Assembly (NCBI RefSeq): GCF_025244685.1
Contig: NZ_CP104202.1
Span: forward strand, 498,323 to 562,322
Direction of reading: 5' to 3'
Length of the DNA: 64,000 bases
From: Chlorobaculum sp. MV4-Y
Lineage (GTDB): Bacteria > Bacteroidota > Chlorobiia > Chlorobiales > Chlorobiaceae
How positions within the stretch are numbered: position 1 is the first letter of the stretch; the number at the start of each line of letters is the position of its first letter. A model generated the notes under the pieces. That model did no database searches, was not told the origin of the DNA, and saw only the letters and a list, made by a program, of their open reading frames with translations. Made by a program: the position numbers and the translations under genes. Positions 39,399 to 48,328 of this stretch are shown here, piece by piece.

Positions 39399-41291
39399 TT
39401 ATTCTCCCAATATCCCCCTGATTGACTCGTCAACCTCCTGCTCCATCGCGCGAAATTGTTTGTTGTGTTCGAGAAGCTCTCTTGACAAACGTTCCTGTTC
39501 GTGCGTGCCGGCGGCTGACTGGAGTTGTGCGATAATTCTCTGTTTCTCTTTTTGCAATGGTTCGAGAACGAGCGTTTTGACTGCCACGAGGAAGTGAGAG
39601 AGGCAGCGGCGGGCGTGCTGTTCGAGTTCGGCGGGGGTCAGGCGCGTAGTTTCGTTTACCGGCAGGCGGAAGAGGATGTCGAAGGCGAGGTTGCTTGCTT
39701 CCTCCATGCCGATGGAGCTGATCTCGGAGGTGATGTCGAGGTGGCCGTCGCGGTCATCCATTTCGCGGAATCGCCTGACCAGATGGCCAAAGATCGCTTG
39801 CGCGTCGGGGTGTTCGAGGTGGAACATCGATTCATGCGAGGCGGCGAAGTCGAGCACTTCGTTGCCGTAGAAGGTGCTTTCGAGCAGCGCTTCGAGGAAG
39901 GTGCGCTCCGTCACGGAGAGCGGTGCTCGCCGCGCGGGCGGCTGAGGAGCTTGTTCGTCGCGGCGCTGGCGCGGTTCGCGCGATGTGCGCCCAGTGTCGC
40001 TCGCGGCCATCACCTCGCGAAGCGTCTGGCGGCTGAGACCGAGCTTTCTGGACAGCTCGTCGATGTACAGCTCCTTCTGCACCGGATCGGCGATGAGCGC
40101 AACGCTCCGCGTCATGGCAGAAATCGCTTTTGAGGCGGTGTCGGGGCTCTCCATCCATCCGGCATCCTGATAGCAGCGGAGCTGGAAATCCTGAAACGAG
40201 CTTTTTTCGCTCTCCAGCTCGCCAAGGAACGCATCCTTGCCATAGTTGCGGATAAAGCTGTCCGGGTCTTCCGCGCCGGGCAGCATCACCACCCACGGCG
40301 TCAGCCCCTCGGCAAGCAGAATGTCGATGCCGGCGAGCATCGATTTTTTGCCCGCGTTGTCGCCATCGTAGAGGAAGAGCACGCGGGAGGTGTAGCGCTT
40401 CAGGATTTTCGCCTGGTAGCGGGTGAGTGCGGTGCCGCATGAGGCGACCGTGTTGGTGAAGCCCGCCTGGTGCATGGCGATCACATCCATATACCCTTCG
40501 ACGAGAATGGCCGTCTCCTGCCGCCGGATTTCGTTCTTGGCGGCGTGCATTCCGTAGAGCAGCTTCGACTTCTCGAAAGTGGCGCTCTCCGGTGAGTTGA
40601 TGTACTTGGGCGTTTCGGGATCGTTCGACAGCGTCCGCCCGCCGAAGCCCGCCACCTGCCCGCCGATGGTCAGAATCGGAAAGATGACGCGATTGCGGAA
40701 GGTGTCGTACAGCGTGTTGCGCTTGGGGTGGCGCGTCAGCAGCCCGAGGCTGACGAGATGCTCGACTGGCGCACCGTCCCGCTCCGCCGCATGGAGCAGG
40801 TGAACCCACGACTCGGGCGCGAAACCGAGGCCGAAGCGGCGGATTGTGCCGGGTTCGAGTCCCCGCTTGCCGGTGAGGTAGGCGAGCGCAGCGCCTCCGA
40901 CCTCGCTTTGCAGCGTGCTGTGGAACAGCCGTGCCGCCCAGCGCAGCGTGTCGAACTGGCTGGCCTGCCGTTTATCCTCTTCTTTGGCCTTCTGTTGCTG
41001 GTATTTGCCGATGTCGATTCCCGCGCGTTTGGCCAGCATCTCCACTGCCTCGGGGAAGGTCACCTTCTCCATCTCCATGACGAAGGTGAAGACGTTGCCG
41101 CCCTTGCCGCTCGAAAAGCACTTGTAAAGCTGCTTGTCGGGCGAGACGATGAACGACGGGGTCTTCTCCTGCGTGAAGGGCGAGAGCGCCTTGAAATGGC
41201 GGCCTGAGGGGTGCAGCCTGACATAATCCGACACCACGTCAACAATGTCCGTACTCTGGCGGACCTCATCAATCATGCGTTCCGGTATCAT
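39399..41291 (-). CDS. dnaG: DNA primase
   Basis: DnaG makes RNA primers for replication. The 630-residue protein has the N-terminal zinc-ribbon-like region (SPFTQEKTPSFIVSP), the RNA polymerase core and TOPRIM domain (ILVEGYMDVIAMHQAG, then FLYDGDNAGKKS) and a C-terminal helicase-binding domain. Of the usual zinc ligands C-x2-H...C-x2-C, the aligned residues here are S37, T40, C58 and S61, so the zinc site is not conserved. This altered form, with SSGKGG in place of GCGKGG, is as I recall common in the Bacteroidetes-Chlorobi group and does not suggest a dead gene. Confidence 0.95.
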   Translation of the reverse strand: MIPERMIDEVRQSTDIVDVVSDYVRLHPSGRHFKALSPFTQEKTPSFIVSPDKQLYKCFSSGKGGNVFTFVMEMEKVTFPEAVEMLAKRAGIDIGKYQQQKAKEEDKRQASQFDTLRWAARLFHSTLQSEVGGAALAYLTGKRGLEPGTIRRFGLGFAPESWVHLLHAAERDGAPVEHLVSLGLLTRHPKRNTLYDTFRNRVIFPILTIGGQVAGFGGRTLSNDPETPKYINSPESATFEKSKLLYGMHAAKNEIRRQETAILVEGYMDVIAMHQAGFTNTVASCGTALTRYQAKILKRYTSRVLFLYDGDNAGKKSMLAGIDILLAEGLTPWVVMLPGAEDPDSFIRNYGKDAFLGELESEKSSFQDFQLRCYQDAGWMESPDTASKAISAMTRSVALIADPVQKELYIDELSRKLGLSRQTLREVMAASDTGRTSREPRQRRDEQAPQPPARRAPLSVTERTFLEALLESTFYGNEVLDFAASHESMFHLEHPDAQAIFGHLVRRFREMDDRDGHLDITSEISSIGMEEASNLAFDILFRLPVNETTRLTPAELEQHARRCLSHFLVAVKTLVLEPLQKEKQRIIAQLQSAAGTHEQERLSRELLEHNKQFRAMEQEVDESIRGILGE

Positions 41292-41636
41292 GCCTGTAAT
41301 GTTCTCATTCTTTTCCCGTTTTGTTCGATGCTATGATAAATTGAAAATAACGAAATCGCAATGCCTTGCGAGCCGTGTTTCAACAGAAGACGTCTTGTGC
41401 CGATTTCGTGAAAAAAAATGCTTTTCCAGATGATTTTCCCGATGCTTCCTTGCCTGACTCGTTGTTGCGTCAGTGCTTTATTACTACATTATCACAGTGA
41501 TGGCCGCTCTTTTTGCCTCGTTGTTTTCAGAGGGCGGTCAGGTTTCAACTCCTGGACGTATGACTGCCGGATGGACTTGATTTCGGAGAGGCTTTTTCAT
41601 GGATTCCGTTACTTCCAACATCTCAATACCAACCAT
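41292..41636. other. Region upstream of the exbB-exbD-exbD-tonB operon
   Basis: About 345 bases separate dnaG and exbB, which are divergent. The exbB frame is open back to 41418, so a longer protein from ATG 41571 or earlier is possible, but the upstream residues are cysteine-rich and not ExbB-like. No clear Fur box was found despite the likely iron-related function of the operon. Confidence 0.4.
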
Positions 41637-42380
41637 ATGAAGCAGGGATTTTTTACGGCGATACTGATTGTGGTGACCTACGCGGTATCCCTCGGTTTTT
41701 ATGTCTGGATGGGCACGACGCCACCGGAATCCATGTTCCACGCTGTTTGGAAAGGCGGACCGATCGTGTCGGTGCTGATGGCGCTTATCCTGATGGTCAT
41801 CGCCTACATCGTCGAGCGGATCGTCGCGCTGAACAAGGCCTCCGGCAAAGGCTCCATCACGGAGTTCGTGCAGAGCCTCAAGCAGGATGTCGATTCGGGC
41901 TCCATCGACCAGGCGATCTCCCGCTGCGATGACCACCAGAGCTCCCTCTCCGCTGTGCTCCGTGCGGTGCTCGACCGCTACAAAATGCTCGCCGCGCACA
42001 ACGTGACCGATCGCGAGAAGCGCATCAGCGAGATGCAGAAGGCGGTCGAGGAGGCAACCGTCATGGAGATGCCGTTGCTCGAAAAGAACCTCGTTGCCAT
42101 CTCGACCATCGCTTCGATCTCGACGATGGTCGGCCTGCTCGGCACCACGCTCGGCATGATCCGCGCCTTCGCGGCCATGGCCACCAGCGGCGCTCCCGAC
42201 GCGGTGCAGCTTTCGCTCGGCATCTCCGAGGCGCTCTTCAACACGGCGCTCGGCATCCTCGGCGGCATCATGGGCATCGTGACCTACAACGTCTTCACCA
42301 GCCGCGTTGACCACTTCAGCTACCAGATTGATGAGGCAGCTTTTTATATCATCCAGACCCTCGGCAGCAGTAAATCCTGA
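41637..42380 (+). CDS. exbB: MotA/TolQ/ExbB proton channel protein
   Basis: From ATG 41637 (MKQGFFTAILIVVTYAVSL) the protein is 247 residues with three membrane helices. The family signature is STIASISTMVGLLGTTLGMIRAF followed by the third helix with ALFNTALGILGGI; this long motif starts near residue 156. With ExbD it forms the inner-membrane proton channel that drives TonB or TolA. It opens a four-gene operon and is followed ten bases later by exbD. An upstream start at ATG 41571 cannot be excluded. Confidence 0.92.
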   Translation: MKQGFFTAILIVVTYAVSLGFYVWMGTTPPESMFHAVWKGGPIVSVLMALILMVIAYIVERIVALNKASGKGSITEFVQSLKQDVDSGSIDQAISRCDDHQSSLSAVLRAVLDRYKMLAAHNVTDREKRISEMQKAVEEATVMEMPLLEKNLVAISTIASISTMVGLLGTTLGMIRAFAAMATSGAPDAVQLSLGISEALFNTALGILGGIMGIVTYNVFTSRVDHFSYQIDEAAFYIIQTLGSSKS

Positions 42381-42389
42381 TCTCGAACC

Positions 42390-42923
42390 ATGTCCAAAAT
42401 CAAGGCAAAAAGGGTAGGGTTCCGGCTCGACATGACGCCGATGGTCGATGTGGCATTTCTGCTGCTGACCTTCTTCATGCTGACCACCAAGTTCCGTCCG
42501 CCGGAAGCGGTGACGATCGACCTGCCGTCGTCCCACTCAAACATGAAGCTGCCGGAGTCCGACGTGCTGACCGTGACCGTCGCGAAGGACAACTCGATCT
42601 ACATGGGCGTCTCGTCGCAGCGCACCAGAGAGCGGCTTTTCGATACGGTCATCAGACCGAAGCTTGAAAATGCAGGCGCCTCCAAAGCGGCGGTGGCCGA
42701 TTCGCTCGGTAAGTTCAGGCTCGACGACAGTTTTAAAATCGAAAAGGAAGAGCTTGCCCGCTACATCATGATGTCGCGTTTTGCCGACCAGCGGCTCAGG
42801 CCGGTGATCCGGGCGGACAACAAGGCCGATTACGAGGCGGTCCACTATGTCATCAGGGTGTTCAAGAAGATGAACCTGCTCAACTTCAACCTTGTGACCG
42901 TTCTCGAAAAGGAGGTGCGCTGA
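42390..42923 (+). CDS. exbD: ExbD/TolR family protein (first copy)
   Basis: This 177-residue protein has one N-terminal membrane helix containing the conserved aspartate in [19 protein letters not shown] (residues 13-31) and a periplasmic domain. The aspartate carries protons through the ExbB-ExbD channel. It is somewhat longer than E. coli ExbD, with an insertion around residues 75-120. It lies directly after exbB and one base before a second exbD. Confidence 0.93.
   Translation: MSKIKAKRVGFRLDMTPMVDVAFLLLTFFMLTTKFRPPEAVTIDLPSSHSNMKLPESDVLTVTVAKDNSIYMGVSSQRTRERLFDTVIRPKLENAGASKAAVADSLGKFRLDDSFKIEKEELARYIMMSRFADQRLRPVIRADNKADYEAVHYVIRVFKKMNLLNFNLVTVLEKEVR
42911..42917 (+). promoter_or_regulatory. 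Strong ribosome-binding site for the second exbD
   Basis: GGAGGTG seven bases before ATG 42925 lies within the coding end of the first exbD, indicating translational coupling. Confidence 0.7.
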
Positions 42924-42924
42924 T

Positions 42925-43455
42925 ATGGGTATGGTCGATTCCCCCGGTGAGCGGCGCAGCTCCAAGCGGGGCAAGCGCCAGCGCAAACGGCTCGGTTTCA
43001 AACTCGACATGACGCCGATGGTGGACGTGGCGTTCCTGCTGCTGACCTTTTTCATGCTGACGACGACTTTTGCCAAGTCGAACACGATGGAGATCAACAT
43101 TCCGCCGGAGACGGGCGAGGTTTCCGTGGCGGAGCTGAACGTGATGACGCTCAGGGTGCCCGGTGACGGCTTCGCCTACTGGTCGCTCGGCGAGGCGGCT
43201 CCACGCCGCGTGCCGCTCTACGACAGCAACGACGACCATGCATCGCTTGGCAGCGAGCTGCGCCAGGTGTTGCGTCAGGAGACCGGAAGAAACCGGAAGA
43301 TGGTGATCGTCGTCAGGATCAGCGGCAAGGCGAAGTACAAATCGCTGGTCGATATCATCGACGAGTTCAACCTGATGAAGATTGACCGGTTCAGCCTCGA
43401 CGATTTTACCCCGCAAGACGAGGCGGAAATCCGGAAAGCCTTGGCCATGCGCTGA
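42925..43455 (+). CDS. exbD: ExbD/TolR family protein (second copy)
   Basis: This 176-residue paralogue of the preceding gene has a longer basic N-terminus ([15 protein letters not shown]) and the same helix, [19 protein letters not shown]. Its periplasmic domain differs from the first copy. A strong GGAGGTG ribosome-binding site at 42911-42917 lies inside the end of the first copy. Two different ExbDs in one operon suggest a mixed channel, as known in other Bacteroidetes-Chlorobi and gamma-proteobacterial TonB systems. Confidence 0.93.
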   Translation: MGMVDSPGERRSSKRGKRQRKRLGFKLDMTPMVDVAFLLLTFFMLTTTFAKSNTMEINIPPETGEVSVAELNVMTLRVPGDGFAYWSLGEAAPRRVPLYDSNDDHASLGSELRQVLRQETGRNRKMVIVVRISGKAKYKSLVDIIDEFNLMKIDRFSLDDFTPQDEAEIRKALAMR

Positions 43456-43494
43456 AGGCGCGGTTCGTGAACCAGAAAAAAGGAGTACGGGAAG

Positions 43495-44298
43495 GTGTCG
43501 TCAAAGTTACAAACAGTGCATGAAGAGGTGGCCAGGAAGGCCCAGCGGTGGACTTTCCGCGAGCAGTTCCTCGATACCGACCGTCTGAGGCGGATTAACT
43601 ACGGTAATCTCGCCCTGCGGCGCGAGGCGCATCTGTTTCTGACTCATGGCGTGGTCGTGGCTGTGGTGCTCCTGTCGCTCTTCTGGCTTGTCAGCGCAAA
43701 CTGGAACCGCGTCATGGGGCTGTTTGGCGGCAGTTCGGACAAGCAGGTAGCGGTTCAGTGCTACGAGATTGTCACCAACGTGACGCAGTTGCCGCCTCCG
43801 CCGCCAATTGCGCCCGAGCCGCCGAAGGCGAAGGCGGCTGCCGCGCCGGTGGACGCGCCGAAGGTGGGCAAGATCAGGAAGGTGGCCGAAGCGCCACCGG
43901 ATCAGACCTTCGCGACGCAGAAGGAGATCAAGCAGGCGATCACGCAAGGCCCAGCCTCACAGGATGGCGGTGGTGGGTCGGGTTCGTGCGACACGGTCGT
44001 GGAGTTCGTGAACTGCCAGAATCCGCCGACGGTGGTCAGCACGCCGAGGCTCATCTACCCCGAAATGGCGAGGATCGCCGGTCTTGAAGGCCGGGTTTTC
44101 GTGCGCGTACTCATCAGCGAAGAGGGAAAGCCGATGAAAGCCGAGATCGTCAAACGCATTCCGGGCGACCAGACGGTGTTCGACAAGGAGGCTATCCGTA
44201 TTGCGATGGAGACGAAGTACACGGCTGGAGTCCAGAACGGCAGAAGGGTGCGGGTCTGGATGACCATTCCGGTGCGCTTCACGCTGCATGAAGGGTAG
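43495..44298 (+). CDS. tonB: TonB family energy transducer
   Basis: This 267-residue protein starts at GTG 43495 after a GGAG site. It has a cytoplasmic N-terminus of about 45 residues, one membrane helix (about 52-68), a proline-rich periplasmic spacer (PPPPPIAPEPPKAK near 102) and a C-terminal TonB domain (PRLIYPEMARIAGLEGRV to IPVRF). It would pass proton-motive energy from the ExbB-ExbD complex to outer-membrane receptors. The GSCDTVVEFVNC stretch before the C-terminal domain holds two cysteines that could form a disulfide. Confidence 0.92.
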   Translation: MSSKLQTVHEEVARKAQRWTFREQFLDTDRLRRINYGNLALRREAHLFLTHGVVVAVVLLSLFWLVSANWNRVMGLFGGSSDKQVAVQCYEIVTNVTQLPPPPPIAPEPPKAKAAAAPVDAPKVGKIRKVAEAPPDQTFATQKEIKQAITQGPASQDGGGGSGSCDTVVEFVNCQNPPTVVSTPRLIYPEMARIAGLEGRVFVRVLISEEGKPMKAEIVKRIPGDQTVFDKEAIRIAMETKYTAGVQNGRRVRVWMTIPVRFTLHEG

Positions 44299-44300
44299 TT

Positions 44301-44328
44301 GATAGTGGATAATGGATAATGGTTAATG
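44301..44328 (+). repeat. Short tandem heptamer repeat after tonB
   Basis: Four consecutive seven-base units (GATAGTG, GATAATG, GATAATG, GTTAATG) lie just after the tonB stop and before the terminator. Such slippage-prone units can vary in number. Confidence 0.7.
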
Positions 44329-44330
44329 GT

Positions 44331-44366
44331 AGGGGCGGCTCTTTTGGCCGCCCTTGTTCTTTTTAG
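44331..44366 (+). terminator. Terminator of the exbB-tonB operon
   Basis: The arms GGGCGGC (44333-44339) and GCCGCCC (44347-44353) are followed by TTGTTCTTTTT, a standard intrinsic terminator. Confidence 0.85.
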
Positions 44367-44553
44367 ATATGTTTTACCGCCTGTGCCAGACAACGGCCGT
44401 TCAAACTCTGCAACCTCACCGCCAGGCGATACCCCAAAGCCTGCAGAACGGCTTGACGCATCGATTGGAAATGTGCCGGACGCGAACAACAATAAGGTTT
44501 ACAGAGTGTTTCTCTGAGGATAACGGGTAGCTCTAACGTCGTGTGTATATGTT
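44367..44553. other. Junction of tonB operon and AT-rich island
   Basis: No gene is supported. An open frame of about 50 codons continues through the terminator to a stop at 44517, but it overlaps the terminator stem and has no known relative. GC content drops sharply after about 44520, marking the island's edge. Confidence 0.4.
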
Positions 44554-45551
44554 TTATTTCTTTTTTATTGATTCTTTATAATCAGACAAACATAACTCTA
44601 AAAATTTTTCTCGATTCAGCATTCTTTTAATCAACGGGATTAATGATTGCGAATACTTATGTAAGGAATTTGAATTCTTGCCAGATTTTATTTCTGTATG
44701 AAATTTTTGATTTTCTTTTACTTTGAGTTTCCAGATAACACATTTAATTTGATGATTGTTCAAGCCTAATTGCTCTTTCAAATCCTTTGTAAATAATGGA
44801 TATAAGCTGTCTGATGGGATTGAAATTTCAGGCTCTATTAGCCCTTCAATCTCTCCGATCAATTTCAGTGTTGGAATGCCATCTCCATCCTTTTCTGCAA
44901 ATTTTCCTTCTCTTATGAATTTTATTTTATCTATTATGGATTTATCTAATAATATTTTTCCATTGCCAATTGTAATCTCTCCCTTATAAGTATCAAATAA
45001 GTTTACATTTTGTGGGCCAATCATTGATATTTTTTGAATATTTTGCATCCATAATAGTTTTTCTTTTTCTTTCTCTTTGTCAAGAATGTTCTTGAGTTCA
45101 GCAAATTCTATCTCCCTTGTTTCAGCTCGATAGCGATAATAAATCGCGCCTTCCCTAATTATTCAATCTTTGTTTTTTTACAAATGATTGGTTTGTTTTC
45201 TGCTTCTTTTACTGATATTTCAGCAAATTCTTTTCCATTGAATTCCAATATTACTGAATTCCAAATTAATTCCTGTGAGAAGTATTCGCGAATAAGCCTG
45301 TCAATTGTTGCTGGGTCTGTGTCTCTGTATTTATTGTTCGTCATTCCAAGCAGAATGTGCGGTTTGTCTTTAATTCCATAAATAATAGATCCGCCTTTAT
45401 TATTCGACATTCCGACAAGGGATTTTATATATTTTAAAAGATTGTCTCCGCCTTGAAAATTCTGTTTGAATTCGAGATCAAAACTCTCTCTCTTTTTTAC
45501 ATAACCCCTTTTATCTAGTTCAATTTTGAATCCCATGATATGTTCTGGCAT
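44554..45551 (-). pseudogene. AlbA_2 (Schlafen-type) putative DNA-binding protein, split by a frameshift
   Basis: An N-terminal frame (ATG 45551 or 45536, 130 residues) contains an AlbA_2 domain: RESFDLEFKQNF, MSNNKGGSIIYGIKDK and RLIREYFSQ. It stops at TAA 45159-45161. The next frame continues at once with REGAIYYRYRAETREIEF, the expected continuation of this domain family, and runs to 44554. One extra base within GAATAATT would join them into a protein of about 330 residues. The second part is lysine-rich and of unknown function. AlbA_2 proteins are linked to transcription control and, in some cases, phage defence. Low GC content marks it as acquired. Confidence 0.72.
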
Positions 45552-45705
45552 TGTGCATGGCAGTTGGAGAAATATGGACTGTAAGGGATTATTGACGGTT
45601 TCCTCTTAAGCCATGCCATAGTTTAAAGAGACTACAGATTTTTTGGCATACAACTGAAACCCTCATTGGCTACGCTGCGAGTTGCCTGTATTTATTGTTT
45701 TTTTC

Positions 45706-46921
45706 CTAGCTTGAAGTCCAAATTATTATTTTTAATTTTTTAATATATGAATCAGCATCTTCATCAATTAATTCATTGAACGTGAGCTTGTGTTTGGCTT
45801 TTTCATAACTGTTAAAGTTTAGTGTTTTGTCTGGCTGTAGCTTTATCTTATTGCTTAATCTTTCAATAGTAATCGGTAGTGCCTCCTTAATAATTTCCAT
45901 AGCTGTTTTTCCAGCAATGCCCTGAAGTACGTCAGTTGTTGCAGTGAGTGGGTTTGAATTGTTTGTTAATTCACTGTATCTATCCTTAATTGTTTTTATC
46001 GCTAGGCTTTTAATCTTGATTTTTTTTCATTATTAATATAAGTGGCATCCGCATCTAATAAGGCGTTTCCTTCAATCCAGATGGTCTTAGAATTATTAAA
46101 TATTTTTTCAATTTCTTTGCTATTTGTCGTTAGTTGGATTTTGTCAAGATTGTTTATAGCTTTAAACCAATTGGCGTTTTCGTTTTGTCCTTTTAATGGC
46201 TCAAATGAGATGTTAAATATAATATAAGTGTTCTCAACCTGCTTGTTATTGTAGTGCAGGGTGTCTCCTTTTATCTCAAACTTTGATTCATCTACATTAT
46301 TAAATGGGTCTCCTTCATTAGTTGAAATCATTATTAGATATCCTTTTGTTAGCTTCCCATTATTTACGGGATTTGATTCTTGCTCATTACTAATAATTGA
46401 GGCATAGCTTGCCTCAAGTTGTGCTTGAGGGTCTGAATCTGAAAATAATTTTTTACTAATGAAGTTATTGTTATGACTTGTCCTACTACAGTGGGCGCTA
46501 ATTCAAGTGCTGCCTGATACTCAGGCTTGTTAAGCATATCGAATTTGGCTTGAAGTTTATCATCTTTAATAGCAGTCATTTTTACATCTATAGTAATCGC
46601 ATCGGCACTTGCGGGAATCTTAACTGCAATATTTTTCTGTAATCCAAGGTTATAGTTTTTATTTGTTTTTACAACTCTGACATCTTGTACAGAAGTCGCT
46701 TCGATTGATTCAACTCCTGTTTGATATTTTAAATTAGTTGCCAAGGCAATATTGTCTTTGCCTCCAAAGGTTTTTTGCCAAAAATTCCCAATTGACATAT
46801 AGTTTACACAGTAGAGTTGTAAATTTATATATCCAGTATTTTTTAAGATCTGATTTTCTTTTTGTGTAGTGCCAGCGCCTTGAGCCGGTTTCCAAAATTT
46901 TTTTGTTCCAATAATTGACAT
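45706..46921 (-). pseudogene. Unknown protein of about 405 residues, broken by two homopolymer frameshifts
   Basis: Three consecutive minus-strand frames (46921-46364, then to 46002, then to 45706) read as one protein if one A is added to the A6 run at 46449-46454 and one to the A8 run at 46020-46027. The joins then read ITSLVKKLFSDSDPQAQLEA and INNEKKIKIKSLAIK without stops. The N-terminal 150 residues are rich in T, N and V, and the C-terminal part is lysine-rich and helical. There is no signal peptide or membrane helix, and I do not recognise the family. It lies 155 bases upstream of the AlbA_2 gene on the same strand, so they may have formed one unit. Confidence 0.65.
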
Positions 46922-47414
46922 GGTGTTAATATTTATGTGTTAGTATTATATTTGGTTCCTTTTTACGATTACAGTCAATTTATGTATCTACTCCGTTCCG
47001 TCTTATTTCCCATATCCCAAATGAATAAACGCAAAAAACTGGCGTGTTTGTTTTGGCTATCGAATTGCTGAAACACTCGTGTAGTAGCTGATGCCTCTGC
47101 CTCAGATCGAACATCCCATTCGGTTCGGTAATTAGCCAACGCTTCCGACTGCGCCTCCACCGAGTACCCGGTATCAACGGCATTTCAGCCAAGTATTCGA
47201 GGTTCATGATCGGTATGTAGGGGCTTGCGTGAGGCATTTGCTGTGGGGAAAGGTGACGTTACCTTATTATTCAGCCTACACATTATTTCAATGTAAAAAA
47301 ATGTAACGCCGTACAAGCTCACAAAGGGAAATTGCCGCAGTCAGCCATTCCCACAAACGCAAAAAGCCGGGAAAATCCCGGCTTTTGCAATGGTATCGAT
47401 CTTTGGAAAAGTCG
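46922..47414. other. Right border of the AT-rich island, no confirmed gene
   Basis: GC content returns to normal across this stretch. Two overlapping minus-strand frames (47237-46980 and 47160-46975) of 85 and 61 codons look like pieces of one frameshifted sequence, but the family is unknown and they may be repeat DNA. The region ends in the frr terminator. Confidence 0.4.
47359..47389 (-). terminator. Terminator of frr
   Basis: GCAAAAAGCCGGG and CCCGGCTTTTGC form a near-perfect stem with an AAAAT loop. On the minus strand it ends in GGCTTTTTG, downstream of the frr stop. Confidence 0.85.
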
Positions 47415-47975
47415 TCAGACCTCCATGATCTCCTTTTCCTTCTGGGCGATCAGATCGGTGATCTGCTTTTCGTACTTGTGCAACAGATCGTCGGCGTCCT
47501 TCTTGCCACGTTTCAACTCGTCCTCACCGATAAGCTTCTCTTTTTCAAGCTTTTCGACTTCGTGGATCAGGTCGCGGCGGTGGTTGCGCAGCGAAACCTT
47601 CGCATCCTCGCCGAACTTTTTGGTGAGCTTCACGAACTCCTTGCGGCGCTCCTCGGTGAGCGGCGGAATGCTGATGCGGATATTCTGGCCGTCGGCTGAC
47701 GGATTCAGGCCGAGACCAGCGTCACGGATCGCGCGTTCGGTTGCGCCGACCATCGACTTGTCCCAGACCTGCACCGTAAGAGTGTGCACGTCGAGCACGC
47801 CGACGTTGCCCACCTGCTTAAGCGGCATCTGCGACCCGTAAGCCTCAACCTTGACCCGGTCGAGCAAGGCCGTGGTGGCCTTGCCGGTTCTGATCGAAGC
47901 AAGTTCGTGCTGGAAAGCCTCGATGGTTTTCTTCATGCGAGGCTCGATTTTCTGGATAACGTCCCTGACAGTCAT
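47415..47975 (-). CDS. frr: Ribosome recycling factor
   Basis: This 186-residue protein has the RRF pattern: ELASIRTGKATTALLD near residue 25, NPSADGQNIRISIPPLTEERRKE near 91 (here split by normal family variation) and the C-terminal helix ending KEKEIMEV. It splits post-termination ribosomes together with EF-G. It is downstream of rpmE on the same strand with 33 bases between. Confidence 0.97.
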   Translation of the reverse strand: MTVRDVIQKIEPRMKKTIEAFQHELASIRTGKATTALLDRVKVEAYGSQMPLKQVGNVGVLDVHTLTVQVWDKSMVGATERAIRDAGLGLNPSADGQNIRISIPPLTEERRKEFVKLTKKFGEDAKVSLRNHRRDLIHEVEKLEKEKLIGEDELKRGKKDADDLLHKYEKQITDLIAQKEKEIMEV

Positions 47976-48008
47976 GGCAGTATCGGATTGATTGTTTCAG
48001 GCAATCGC

Positions 48009-48233
48009 TTACTGGGCGCTGGCTTTGGGAGCAGCTTTGGCGAAGCGCTTGTTAAAACGATCGACGCGGCCAGCGGTATCGACGAGCACCTGCTTGCCGG
48101 TGTAGAAAGGATGGCACTTGCTGCAAATATCGACCTTGATGTTGTTCCTGGTAGAGCGGGTTTCGAAGGTGGTGCCGCAGTTCGCGCAGTTGACGGTAAC
48201 TTTCGTATACTTTGGGTGAATCTCTGGTTTCAT
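48009..48233 (-). CDS. rpmE: 50S ribosomal protein L31 (zinc-binding form)
   Basis: This 74-residue protein begins MKPEIHPKY and keeps the cysteines of the zinc form, in NCANCGTTF and [14 protein letters not shown]. Cells that also carry a cysteine-less paralogue can swap it under zinc limitation; no paralogue is visible here. It is divergent from recG. Confidence 0.97.
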   Translation of the reverse strand: MKPEIHPKYTKVTVNCANCGTTFETRSTRNNIKVDICSKCHPFYTGKQVLVDTAGRVDRFNKRFAKAAPKASAQ

Positions 48234-48328
48234 GACCTTTGGGATTACGTTGCTTGGATGACAATAAAAAATTGATCAAGAATTAACTCTTTTTTCTGCT
48301 AATAAACAAGCAGCGACGCCAATTCGTC

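Noticed and set aside
44301-44328. CRISPR or regulatory repeat from the heptamers
   Set aside because: Four seven-base units with no spacers are a simple tandem repeat.
44326-44517. A 63-codon gene after tonB
   Set aside because: Its start overlaps the operon terminator and no ribosome-binding site or family was found.
46975-47237. Small minus-strand genes before frr
   Set aside because: Two overlapping frames look like pieces of one broken or repeated sequence; neither is supported as a gene.
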